A program made the translations under genes and the position numbers. A DNA stretch of 64,000 nt from CAYWMD01 sp964458575 (GTDB taxonomy: Bacteria > Verrucomicrobiota > Verrucomicrobiia > Limisphaerales > JADLHS01), in the NCBI GenBank assembly GCA_964458575.1, contig CAYWMD010000021.1, positions 36,517-100,516 of the forward strand, read 5' to 3'. The notes under the pieces were generated by a model, which was given only the letters and a program-made list of their open reading frames with translations, made no database searches and was not told the origin of the DNA. This document shows, piece by piece, positions 42,742 to 50,670 of this stretch. Each line of letters begins with the position of its first letter. Position 1 is the first letter of the stretch.

Positions 42742-44877
42742 TCAGAAGGGGCGTTTGGCCACCTTCATTTGCGGGTAACGCGATGGGGTGCGCGCCTTTG
42801 CAGTTGGCTCGTGCCCATTGTTCGCGAGGGCAATGAACTCGAACTGGCTGCGCCGCGCCCGCTCGCCCTTGGCCGGGGCGGCCCGACGATACGAGCCGTC
42901 CGGTTGCAGCCGCCGGGCGCGGGTGTTGTCCGCCAGCGCCACGGCCAGCAGCTCGGAAATGACGCGCTCGCGCAGGTTGCCGTCAATGATCGGGAACGCC
43001 GTCTCGATGCGGCGATAAAAATTGCGCGGCATCCAGTCGGCGCTGGCGAGGAAGACCTCCGGCTGCGCGGCGTTTTCAAAATAAAAGATGCGGCTGTGTT
43101 CCAAGAAACGGTCCACGATGCTGCGCACGGTGATGTTTTCGCTGACACCCTTCACCCCGGGCCGCAGGCAGCAAATGCCGCGCACGATGAGGTCAATCTT
43201 CACGCCGGCTTCGGACGCGGCATAAAGCGCCTCGATGATTTCGCGGTCCACGAGCGAGTTGATCTTGGCAATGATGCGCGCGGGCAGACCCTGACGCGCG
43301 TTCTCCGCCTCGCGCCGGATGCGGGTCACGAGGCGGCCGTGCAGGTCGAAAGGCGCGACGAGCAGCCGGCTCATCGGCCGGAACTGGCACATGCCGGTGA
43401 TGAGGTTGAAGAGATTCGTGGCGTCCTCGCCGAACTCCGGATGGCAGGTCAACAAGCCGGCATCGGTGTAAAGCCGCGCGGTGCTTGGGTTGTAATTGCC
43501 GGTTGCCAAATGCACATACCGCCGGATCTGGTCGTCATCCCGGCGCACGACGAGCGACACTTTCGCGTGAATCTTGTAGCCGACCAGGCCGTAGATCACA
43601 TGCACGCCGGCTTCCTCCAGTTGCCGCGCCCAAAGGATGTTGTTCGCCTCGTCGAAGCGCGCGCGGAGTTCCACCACCGCCGTGACCTGCTTGCCGTTCT
43701 TCACCGCGTCCATCAGCGCGCCGATGATCCGGGTGTCGCCGCCGGTGCGGTAGAGGGTTTGTTTGATGGCCAGCACGCGCGGATCCCTGGCGGCCTGCTG
43801 GAGAAAACTCACCACACTCTCAAAACTCTCGAAGGGATGGTGCAACAGGATGTCCCGTTTGCGGAGGGCGGCAAATATGTCCGGCTGCTGCTGCAACGAG
43901 CGCGCGACGGGCGGAACGAACGGCGGGTGACGCAACTCCGGCGAGTGATCACCTTCCGTGATGGACATGAACCCCGAGGGGTTGAGCGGCCCGGCGGTTT
44001 CGAACAGGTCCGCTTCGCCCAAACGCAGGCGGTTCAGCAATTCGGTGCGGATCTCCGGCGGACAATCGCGGCTCACCTCCAACCGCACGGCGTCGCCCTT
44101 GCGGCGGTTCTGCAACTCGGTTTCAACCGCCGAGAGCAGGTTGGCCACCTCTTCGTCGTCAATGTAGAGTTCGCTGTTCCGCGTCACGCGAAACAGCCAG
44201 TAGCCCATGATTTTCAGCCCGGGGAACAACTCCGCGAGAAACTGACCGATCAACCGGCCCAGGAAAATAAAATCACGCCGGCCATCCTCGCGCGGCAACC
44301 GCACCAGCCGGGGCAACACGCGCGGCACCGGCACCACCGCCAGCCGCCGCGCGGTCTTGGCGCCGGCCGGGGCTTCGAGCTGCACGATGAGATTCAGCGA
44401 CTTGTTGAGCAGTTGCGGAAACGGATGCGCCGGATCAATGGCCAGCGGCGTGAGCACGGGCAGGACCTCCTGGCGATAAAACGACTCCGCCCACGTGCGC
44501 GCGGCCGCGTCCAGCTCGGCGAACTTGAGAAAGCGAATGTGGTTCTCCGCCAGTCCCGGACGCAGTTGTCTTTGCCAGCAGTCATACTGGTCGGCGACCA
44601 TGTGCCGCACCCGTTCGGTGATGGCGCGGAAGGTTTCGCTGGCCGTGAGGCCGTCCACACTGCGTTCGGACGCGCGGGCTTCGATCTGTTGCTTGATGCC
44701 CGCCACGCGCACCTCGAAGAACTCATCGAGGTTCGAACTGACGATGCAAAAAAACTTCAGCCGCTCCAGTAACGGATTGTCCGCATCCATCGCTTCGTCG
44801 AGCACACGCTGGTTGAATTCCAGCCAGCTCAACTCGCGGTTGATGAAGTATTCGGGTTTGTAAGTCGTGACCTGCAT
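42742..44877 (-). CDS. ppk1: Polyphosphate kinase 1
   Basis: 711 aa, standard length. Builds polyphosphate from ATP reversibly. N-terminal NRELSWLEFNQRVLDEA; the head domain; then the two catalytic PLD-like domains with HHPFESFESVVSFLQQAA, VELRARFDEANNILWARQLEEAG, the phosphorylated His in YKIHAKVSLVVRR, and RGICCLRPGVKGVSENI with the second His in RFLEHSRIFYF. The start (44875-44877) faces ppx across a 407-bp region holding a Pho-box-like site. Leads the ppk1-CHAD-sixA operon. Confidence 0.97.
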   Translation of the reverse strand: MQVTTYKPEYFINRELSWLEFNQRVLDEAMDADNPLLERLKFFCIVSSNLDEFFEVRVAGIKQQIEARASERSVDGLTASETFRAITERVRHMVADQYDCWQRQLRPGLAENHIRFLKFAELDAAARTWAESFYRQEVLPVLTPLAIDPAHPFPQLLNKSLNLIVQLEAPAGAKTARRLAVVPVPRVLPRLVRLPREDGRRDFIFLGRLIGQFLAELFPGLKIMGYWLFRVTRNSELYIDDEEVANLLSAVETELQNRRKGDAVRLEVSRDCPPEIRTELLNRLRLGEADLFETAGPLNPSGFMSITEGDHSPELRHPPFVPPVARSLQQQPDIFAALRKRDILLHHPFESFESVVSFLQQAARDPRVLAIKQTLYRTGGDTRIIGALMDAVKNGKQVTAVVELRARFDEANNILWARQLEEAGVHVIYGLVGYKIHAKVSLVVRRDDDQIRRYVHLATGNYNPSTARLYTDAGLLTCHPEFGEDATNLFNLITGMCQFRPMSRLLVAPFDLHGRLVTRIRREAENARQGLPARIIAKINSLVDREIIEALYAASEAGVKIDLIVRGICCLRPGVKGVSENITVRSIVDRFLEHSRIFYFENAAQPEVFLASADWMPRNFYRRIETAFPIIDGNLRERVISELLAVALADNTRARRLQPDGSYRRAAPAKGERARRSQFEFIALANNGHEPTAKARTPSRYPQMKVAKRPF

Positions 44878-45284
44878 CCGGCCATTAGATTAGTCATTTC
44901 AGTGTGCCCAGTGCAATGAAACGCAGGAAGTTACGATCCGGTTAAAAAGTATCCCCACCATCCTCCGTACACGACCGGAAACCCAACCCGCGGCCCATTG
45001 GACCGGCGAAAGAAGCCTTGGAAATCAAGGGTTTCCAGACCGGATGGCGACGGTCCTTCCCACATGTCCGCGGCCAAAAGGTGTGAATAACCTGCGGATA
45101 AATTGTCACCCGCTTGTCACCCGGATTGGGTAATCGGAGACCGCAGTTCGGTTTTTGAGCGGTTTTTGAACCTCGCGTGCAGACTGGCGGACCGGCCAGG
45201 TGTGCGGGCGGCGGTTCGACCGTGCGACCCAATGTCACCGGAATTTAACTTGGGCGTGGGTGGCTGGATTGTTCTAATGCCGCC
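44878..45284. promoter_or_regulatory. Divergent regulatory region between ppk1 and ppx
   Basis: No gene is visible in these 407 bp. They must carry promoters for both divergent operons. The main element is the direct repeat at 45103-45120. Other sequence includes GGTTTCCAGACC-like short palindromes near 45028. I see no clear -35/-10 pair, which fits activator-dependent promoters. Confidence 0.4.
45103..45120 (+). promoter_or_regulatory. Pho-box-like direct repeat (candidate PhoB site)
   Basis: TTGTCACCCGCTTGTCAC: two identical 7-bp units TTGTCAC separated by 4 bp, giving an 11-bp period. This is the architecture of the PhoB box known from Escherichia coli (units CTGTCAT, 4-bp spacer). It lies about 180 bp before ppx and 225 bp before ppk1, so could serve either. 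No third unit is convincing. PhoB/PhoR are not in the window. Confidence 0.5.
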
Positions 45285-46250
45285 ATGTCGAACGTTCGCC
45301 GTGCCGTGATTGATATCGGCACGAATTCCGTGAAGCTGCTGCTGGCCGACGTGGCCGGGTGCCGAGTTGAGCCATTGTTGGAAGACAGCCGGCAAACGCG
45401 GCTCGGTCGGGGTTTTTACGAAACGCAGCGGTTGCAGGCCGTGGCCATCGCTCAAACCGCCCTGGCGGTGGGAGAGTTTTTCCGGGCGGCGAAAAAGCGC
45501 GGGGCCGAGAACGTGCGCGTCGTTGCCACCAGCGCCGCGCGTGACGCGAAAAACGCCGACGACCTCGTTACGGCGGTGGCGAAGGCATGTGGAATGAGGC
45601 TGGAGGTCATTTCCGGCGAACAGGAGGCCGAGTGGGCTTTTCGCGGCGCGATGACCAATCCCAAACTGTCGCGCGAACCCGTTTTGCTGCTCGACGTCGG
45701 CGGTGGCAGCACGGAATTCATTCTTGGCCAGGGCGACGAGATCAGTTTCCGCCAGAGTTATCCGCTCGGCGCGGTGCGATTGCTGGAAAAAATTCCGCAC
45801 TCCGATCCGCCCCGGCCCGGGGAACTCGCCGCCTGCCGGGAGTGGCTGGGGAAATTTCTCGACTCGAAAGTGCGTGAGGTGCTCGAACCCGCGTTGAAAC
45901 GCGCAGTGAAGGAGCACACACAACATCATGCCGTTCGGCTCGTGGGCGTGGGCGGCACGGCGACCGTGCTGGCGCGTATGGAAAACGAAATGGACGACTA
46001 CGACCGCGACCGCATCGAGGCGACCCGGTTTTCGGCCCAGAAATTCCGCGAGTGGTGCGAACGTCTTTGGGGACTGTCGCTGGCAGAGCGTCGCAAGATC
46101 AGGGGATTACCCAAGGAACGCGCCGACGTGTTGCTGACCGGCGTGCTGATTTACGAGGCGATCATCGAAGCCTTCAATTTCAAGGAATTGCGCGTGAGCA
46201 CGCGTGGATTGCGCTTTGCCGCGGTGATGGACCCACCTGAGCCGGCTTAA
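45285..46250 (+). CDS. ppx: Ppx/GppA-family exopolyphosphatase
   Basis: 321 aa, the shorter form of the family. Actin-like ATPase fold with AVIDIGTNSVKLLLADV, VRVVATSAARDAKNADDLV, the catalytic Glu segment VISGEQEAEWAFRGA, LLLDVGGGSTEFILG and RLVGVGGTATVLARM. Cleaves terminal phosphate from polyphosphate or converts pppGpp to ppGpp; the neighbouring ppk1 and CHAD genes favour polyphosphate. Divergent from ppk1. Confidence 0.92.
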   Translation: MSNVRRAVIDIGTNSVKLLLADVAGCRVEPLLEDSRQTRLGRGFYETQRLQAVAIAQTALAVGEFFRAAKKRGAENVRVVATSAARDAKNADDLVTAVAKACGMRLEVISGEQEAEWAFRGAMTNPKLSREPVLLLDVGGGSTEFILGQGDEISFRQSYPLGAVRLLEKIPHSDPPRPGELAACREWLGKFLDSKVREVLEPALKRAVKEHTQHHAVRLVGVGGTATVLARMENEMDDYDRDRIEATRFSAQKFREWCERLWGLSLAERRKIRGLPKERADVLLTGVLIYEAIIEAFNFKELRVSTRGLRFAAVMDPPEPA

Positions 46251-46291
46251 CGCTTGAGGTTTCGGGCCGGCAGGGACATGCTGGGACGGTT

Positions 46292-46376
46292 GCGCGCGTG
46301 GCGGAACTGGCAGACGCGCCAGACTTAGGATCTGGTTCCGAAAGGATTGGAGGTTCAAGTCCTCTCGCGCGCACCA
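46292..46376 (+). tRNA. tRNA-Leu (anticodon TAG)
   Basis: 85 nt with CCA encoded (46374-46376). Acceptor arms GCGCGCG (46292-46298) and CGCGCGC (46366-46372) pair fully. Anticodon stem CCAGA/TCTGG encloses loop CTTAGGA, giving anticodon TAG at 46326-46328. A long variable arm (TTCCGAAAGGA region) fits a class II leucine tRNA, and GGTTCAAGTCC is the T-arm. Discriminator base A. Confidence 0.96.
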
Positions 46377-46391
46377 TACATTACTTCGCCA

Positions 46392-47873
46392 TTGAAATTG
46401 CGCATCCGAGTCTTGCTCTTGGTTTCCGCCGTAACTGCGGTTGTGCTGCTGTTTGTCTGGGCGATCCTGACCGTCCCGCCACATCCGGTGGCCTTGCTGC
46501 GCGTCGTGGATGCAGCGGGCAAGCCCATCGCCGGAGCGGTGATCGTCCCGGATGGACTGCGGCCGAAGGCTGGTGCCGCTGACGGACACTATAGCTGGCG
46601 GTCGGCCGAACTCGGAGTGACGAATAGCCCGGTCGTCACGGATGCCGATGGTTGCACACACGTGCCGTATCCCAAGTACGTCACTGAACGGATCGAAACC
46701 GGCGAAATCAGTTTTACGGTGAACCATCCGGATTATGTGAGTGACCGGCCGTTTCGGAAGGTCGCCACAACGCCCCCGGCCGGTGCGCCTTGGAAAATCT
46801 GGTGGGCCAACTTGCGGGACCGGTTGCGGCGTAGAACGCTCATCGCCCGGCCCGAGCCCGTCGTTTTGCAGCAAGGGGCCGTTCTCCTGATCAGCGCGAG
46901 CCGCGATGCCGGCGAACCGCCGTTGGATTCACCACTCTTTGCGCAAGTTTCAGGCGAGTGGCCGGCCGATACCAACTACTGGGTGCGACCGGAACCCGGC
47001 GTCTTATTGACCCGACGGCTTGCACCGGGGCTGCAACTGTTTCGCGCGTTGCGGTTTGATACCAACGGCACGATCTGGTTCAGCGAAATCATCAACGTCA
47101 AGGCGGTTACGGGTCAGACAAACAAGTTCGATGTGACGTTGAAACCCGGCACGACGCTACATGGCCGTTTGGATGACAGCGTTCCACGTCCTGTCACCAA
47201 CGGCCGGGTCATCGCACATGTTTCGCAGCCTGGCGGGCAATCAGGAACAGATCCACCCGGCTGGCATGCATGGTCAACGATCCGCGCTGACGGGAGTTTC
47301 GACGTGCCGTCGTTGCCGCCGGGCAAACTCGGGATCGTGGCGCTATGTGATGGTTTTGTAAGTACGAACGGCCGGGGCACGTCCGGCACTTTCACCTACC
47401 CTCAAATTCACTGGTTGAAGGCGAAAGACCTCAACGTGGTTGTGGGAATGCAGCCCACCGCGCGGCTGGAAGTAACGGTGCTCGATCCCGTGGGCAAGCC
47501 GTTGAAGGGCGCAACGGTCAGCACCTGGCCGAATGTATTGTATGAACAATGGGGTTCGACGATTCTGGCCAGTGATTGTTACAACTCGGCGGCGGCCTTT
47601 CGTGAACCGCCACTCCCTCGGGATCCGGATTGGTCTCGCGCCGTTCCCGGTTTTCAAGGTGAGACGGACGACCAAGGCGTGGCCGGGTTGGCGAATCTGC
47701 CGGATCAGGTCAGCGAATTCGCCGTCGAACATCCTGAGTTTGCGCTGCCGGCGATCAAAACGCCGTGGGGTGACAAGCGCAGGTATGCACCGATTACGCT
47801 GACTGCGGGAATCACCAATCACGCCACGGTGCAGATGGAGAAGCGCGACGAATCGCCAATCAAACACTACTGA
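46392..47873 (+). CDS. Membrane-anchored protein with carboxypeptidase-regulatory-like domains
   Basis: 493 aa if TTG at 46392 is the start; this gives KLRIRVLLLVSAVTAVVLLFVWAI, a signal anchor, right at the N-terminus. No ATG is available between the tRNA end and this helix, and no clear ribosome binding site is seen. The exported part has several beta-sandwich segments of the CarboxypepD_reg type (LLRVVDAAGKPIAGAVIVPD, LEVTVLDPVGKPLKGATVST, GETDDQGVAGLANLPDQV). I do not recognise a catalytic domain. The start is only 16 bp after the tRNA. Confidence 0.7.
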   Translation: MKLRIRVLLLVSAVTAVVLLFVWAILTVPPHPVALLRVVDAAGKPIAGAVIVPDGLRPKAGAADGHYSWRSAELGVTNSPVVTDADGCTHVPYPKYVTERIETGEISFTVNHPDYVSDRPFRKVATTPPAGAPWKIWWANLRDRLRRRTLIARPEPVVLQQGAVLLISASRDAGEPPLDSPLFAQVSGEWPADTNYWVRPEPGVLLTRRLAPGLQLFRALRFDTNGTIWFSEIINVKAVTGQTNKFDVTLKPGTTLHGRLDDSVPRPVTNGRVIAHVSQPGGQSGTDPPGWHAWSTIRADGSFDVPSLPPGKLGIVALCDGFVSTNGRGTSGTFTYPQIHWLKAKDLNVVVGMQPTARLEVTVLDPVGKPLKGATVSTWPNVLYEQWGSTILASDCYNSAAAFREPPLPRDPDWSRAVPGFQGETDDQGVAGLANLPDQVSEFAVEHPEFALPAIKTPWGDKRRYAPITLTAGITNHATVQMEKRDESPIKHY

Positions 47874-47902
47874 TCGAGTTGCGGCCCCACGGGTTCAGCC
47901 GG

Positions 47903-48289
47903 CTAATTCTTTGCCCAGAAATCAATCACGAACACATCGTCCAACACGGGGCGAACCACTTGACCGAATTTCTTGTGATCGGGATGGACCAGGTAGGCGT
48001 CGCGGTCTTTGTCGGTCTTGAACGTCAGGATGAACATGTGGGTGAAGCCTTTGTCACGTTTCTCCGGGCTGACATTTGTGCCCCATTCGAGTGCTTCGAT
48101 TTCGCTGATTTTGGCTTTCAACGCGCGAAAAGCATCTTCAACTTCCTTGATTTGTTCCTTGGTGGCGCTCTCCTTGAATTTGAAGGCGACCACGTGCTGC
48201 AACTTTGCGCTCTTGGCGGTTTGGGCCGTCGCGATGGCGCAAAGGCTCGCGGCAGCTCCGACGATGAGGGTGAGGGCGATCAGTTTCAT
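47903..48289 (-). CDS. Dabb (stress-responsive A/B barrel) protein with signal peptide
   Basis: 128 aa from ATG at 48287-48289; another ATG lies 6 bp upstream. Signal peptide MKLIALTLIVGAAASLCAIATAQ. The Dabb domain has LQHVVAFKFKESATKEQIKEVEDAFRALKAKI, LEWGTNVSPEKRDKGFTHMFILTFKTDKDRDAYLVHPDHKKFG and VLDDVFVIDFWAKN. The family forms dimeric ferredoxin-like barrels of mostly unknown function. The signal peptide is notable because many Dabb proteins are cytoplasmic. Convergent with the preceding gene. Confidence 0.88.
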   Translation of the reverse strand: MKLIALTLIVGAAASLCAIATAQTAKSAKLQHVVAFKFKESATKEQIKEVEDAFRALKAKISEIEALEWGTNVSPEKRDKGFTHMFILTFKTDKDRDAYLVHPDHKKFGQVVRPVLDDVFVIDFWAKN

Positions 48290-48606
48290 GTGCATGGCCG
48301 CACATTTCACGTGGAGCGCGAACCGGATGCAAGCGGAATGTCGGACGACCCGTTCGAGTACCATCTCGGCGCGATATCTTTGGGATTCAACCCGGAGCCA
48401 GTTACGCCGTAACATGGACAACCAACCGAGCCGGCGCTCCGCATTTCCATTCGCCGCTTGCCTCAATTCAAGGCACTTGTCCAAGCAGCGACTTTTCTTG
48501 AACCACATCAGGCGATGGCTTTCGGGCCAACCTATTTTTGCTGGGGCTGAGGCAGGATAATACAAAGGAATGCGTCCAAGGCATGTCGGCTGCTCCCCTT
48601 CCCGGC
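48290..48606. promoter_or_regulatory. Divergent intergenic region before the porin operon
   Basis: 317 bp without a convincing gene; it serves both the Dabb gene and the porin-like gene. A GATAAT hexamer at 48556-48561 lies ~45 bp before the ATG at 48607 and may be a -10 element, but no good -35 lies 16-18 bp upstream. No other structure was noted. Confidence 0.3.
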
Positions 48607-49962
48607 ATGACTCACCGATTCACATCCACAATCGTATTGTGGACCGTTGCCGGCCTGGGGTTGGCGACGGGCGGGAGGCTGCAAGCAGACACTTTGGAAG
48701 ACACGCGGCGACAGTTGGAATCGCTGAAACAACACAACGCCGCGTTGGAAGCGTTGGTGCAGCAACAGGCGTCGCTCATTGAAAATCTCGGCCGCCGGGT
48801 CACGGATCTTGAACAAGCCAACACCAAACGCGCCGAGACGGCGGCGGTCGCACCGGCGTCAGACGCCAACGATCTCCTGCCCCCGAAATCGCCCGGTGGG
48901 CTCAATTTCGGCAAGGTGAACCTGTCCGGCGAGGGCGGCGTGGCGTTCTTCAACACCGGACGGGACGGCGATTGGCCGAACTCGGCGTTTCGCGTGGATG
49001 AGGCGAAGCTTTTTGTGGAGGCGCCGATCTGGAGTGACGTTTATTTTTTCAGCGAGATCAACCTGGCCACGCGGGAGAACGACGACTTGAACGTGGAACT
49101 GGGCGAAATTTATTTGGACTTTGAAAACATTTCGCAACTCTGGGGGCGCGAGCGGCAGTTGAATCTGCGGGCCGGCCGGCTCGATGTGCCCTTTGGCGAG
49201 GAATACCAGCGGCGCGACGCGATTGACAATCCGCTCATCTCCCATTCGTTGACGGATTTCTGGGGCGTGGACGAGGGCGTGGAGCTTTACGGTGCGTTGG
49301 GCAAGTTCAGCTACGTGGTGGCGGTGCAGAACGGCGGGGTGCCCGGCGCACAGGATTACAATGCGGACAAGGCGGTGGTTGTTCGCGTGGGGTATGATCC
49401 AAATCGCTGGCTGCACCTGAGCGTGAGCGCCATGCGTACGGGCGATCTCAACGCGGATGACGATCACCTGTCGGAAATCTGGTTCGGCAACGCGTGGTTC
49501 CGTTCCATTGGCAGCACTAACACGACGAAGTTCCACGCCAATTTGATTGAGGGCGATGTGGCCGTGCACTGGGCGGACGGTCACTTCAAGGCATTCGGCG
49601 GCGCAATTTCCTACGACGACAACGACCCGAACGGTAACAACCAACGCGACATGTATTATTATTCCGTTGAAGCGAAACAGAGACTGGTCCGCAAGCTCTA
49701 CGCGGCGGCGCGCTTCAGCCAGATTTTCGCCGACAACGGCTATCCCATCGCCGGCCTCGGCAACATGGGCGAATACTTTTTTACCTGGAACCCGGCGAGC
49801 TGGACCGATGAAATCTGGCGGTTGAGCCTCGGCTTGGGCTGGCAGTTCAGCGAGCGACTTTTGGTGAAGGCGGAGTACAGCTTCGAGCGCGGCGAGGAAG
49901 TCAGCGGTGAAACCCGCGACCACGAGGATTTCTTTGGCGCTGAGGCGGCCTTCAAGTTCTAA
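48607..49962 (+). CDS. Porin-like outer-membrane protein with N-terminal coiled coil
   Basis: 451 aa from ATG at 48607; an in-frame ATG at 48583 is possible. Signal peptide, then a coiled coil (~25-75, LEDTRRQLESLKQHNAALEALVQQQASLIENLGRRVTDLEQ), a Pro-rich linker and a beta barrel of the phosphate-selective porin O/P type (LSGEGGVAFFNTG, RAGRLDVPFGEEYQRRDAIDNPLISHS, GVELYGALGKFSYVVAVQNG, ending FFGAEAAFKF with a terminal Phe). The coiled coil may contact peptidoglycan. First of three co-directional genes (2 bp and 9 bp gaps). Confidence 0.85.
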   Translation: MTHRFTSTIVLWTVAGLGLATGGRLQADTLEDTRRQLESLKQHNAALEALVQQQASLIENLGRRVTDLEQANTKRAETAAVAPASDANDLLPPKSPGGLNFGKVNLSGEGGVAFFNTGRDGDWPNSAFRVDEAKLFVEAPIWSDVYFFSEINLATRENDDLNVELGEIYLDFENISQLWGRERQLNLRAGRLDVPFGEEYQRRDAIDNPLISHSLTDFWGVDEGVELYGALGKFSYVVAVQNGGVPGAQDYNADKAVVVRVGYDPNRWLHLSVSAMRTGDLNADDDHLSEIWFGNAWFRSIGSTNTTKFHANLIEGDVAVHWADGHFKAFGGAISYDDNDPNGNNQRDMYYYSVEAKQRLVRKLYAAARFSQIFADNGYPIAGLGNMGEYFFTWNPASWTDEIWRLSLGLGWQFSERLLVKAEYSFERGEEVSGETRDHEDFFGAEAAFKF

Positions 49963-49963
49963 C

Positions 49964-50662
49964 ATGAAAATCCTGCCTTTGTTACTGTTATCCCTGACCA
50001 CCTTGGGCACGGCACTCTATGCCGGCACGCTCACCGGCACGGTGCGGGCCGAGGGCAAGGAGACGGCAAACAACGATGCCTCCTGCGGTCAGTACGACAG
50101 CCGCAAGTTCAAATTCGTGGAGCGGGTCAACTACAGCGAGATGCGCGATTTCGTCGTGTTCATCGTCGGCCGGGTGGGCGACAAACCCGCCGCGCCCCAA
50201 AAACCGGTGCAAGTGGTCACGGCCAAGAAGGTCGCTCAACGGGGTGCGATGTTTTCACCCCACATTTTGCCGGTGGTGGTCGGCACCTCCGTGGAATGGC
50301 CCAACTACGACGATATCTTGCACAACGTCTTTTCCTATTCGGAGGCCAAGCCGTTCGACCTGGATCTTTACAAGGGCAACCCGCCGGAAAAGCGCGTTGT
50401 GTTCGACAAACCGGGTCGCGTGGACGTCTTTTGCTCGATCCACACCAGCATGAGTTGCGTGGTGCTGGTTCTGGAAAATCCGTTCTTTGCGAGCACGGAT
50501 GACAAGGGCCGCTACAGCATCGCCAACGTTCCCGCCGGCACTTACCAGCTCAAAGCCTGGCACGAACGGCTGCCGCCGCAAGCCCGCGACATCACCGTGC
50601 CGGAATCCGGCGAAGTGAAAACCGACTTCGTGCTCGGCATCAAAAACCTGCCGAAATACTGA
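49964..50662 (+). CDS. Cupredoxin-like secreted protein (methylamine-utilisation type)
   Basis: 232 aa from ATG at 49964, 2 bp after the porin gene stop. Signal peptide KILPLLLLSLTTLGTALYAG. The beta-sandwich has a type 1 copper-site pattern: VEWPNYDDILHNVFSYSE gives an upstream His, and VFCSIHTSMSCVVLVLEN gives C-x2-H-x2-M. A carboxypeptidase-regulatory-like segment follows (ASTDDKGRYSIANVPAGTYQLKAWHERLPP). Such proteins are often annotated methylamine utilisation protein; here it may bind copper or carry electrons in the periplasm. Confidence 0.85.
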   Translation: MKILPLLLLSLTTLGTALYAGTLTGTVRAEGKETANNDASCGQYDSRKFKFVERVNYSEMRDFVVFIVGRVGDKPAAPQKPVQVVTAKKVAQRGAMFSPHILPVVVGTSVEWPNYDDILHNVFSYSEAKPFDLDLYKGNPPEKRVVFDKPGRVDVFCSIHTSMSCVVLVLENPFFASTDDKGRYSIANVPAGTYQLKAWHERLPPQARDITVPESGEVKTDFVLGIKNLPKY

Positions 50663-50670
50663 CCGCCGGC

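Noticed and set aside
42442..44772. 776-residue open frame on the plus strand
   Set aside because: Antisense of ppk1 and the end of the CHAD gene, both unmistakable by motif; the frame has no recognisable domain.
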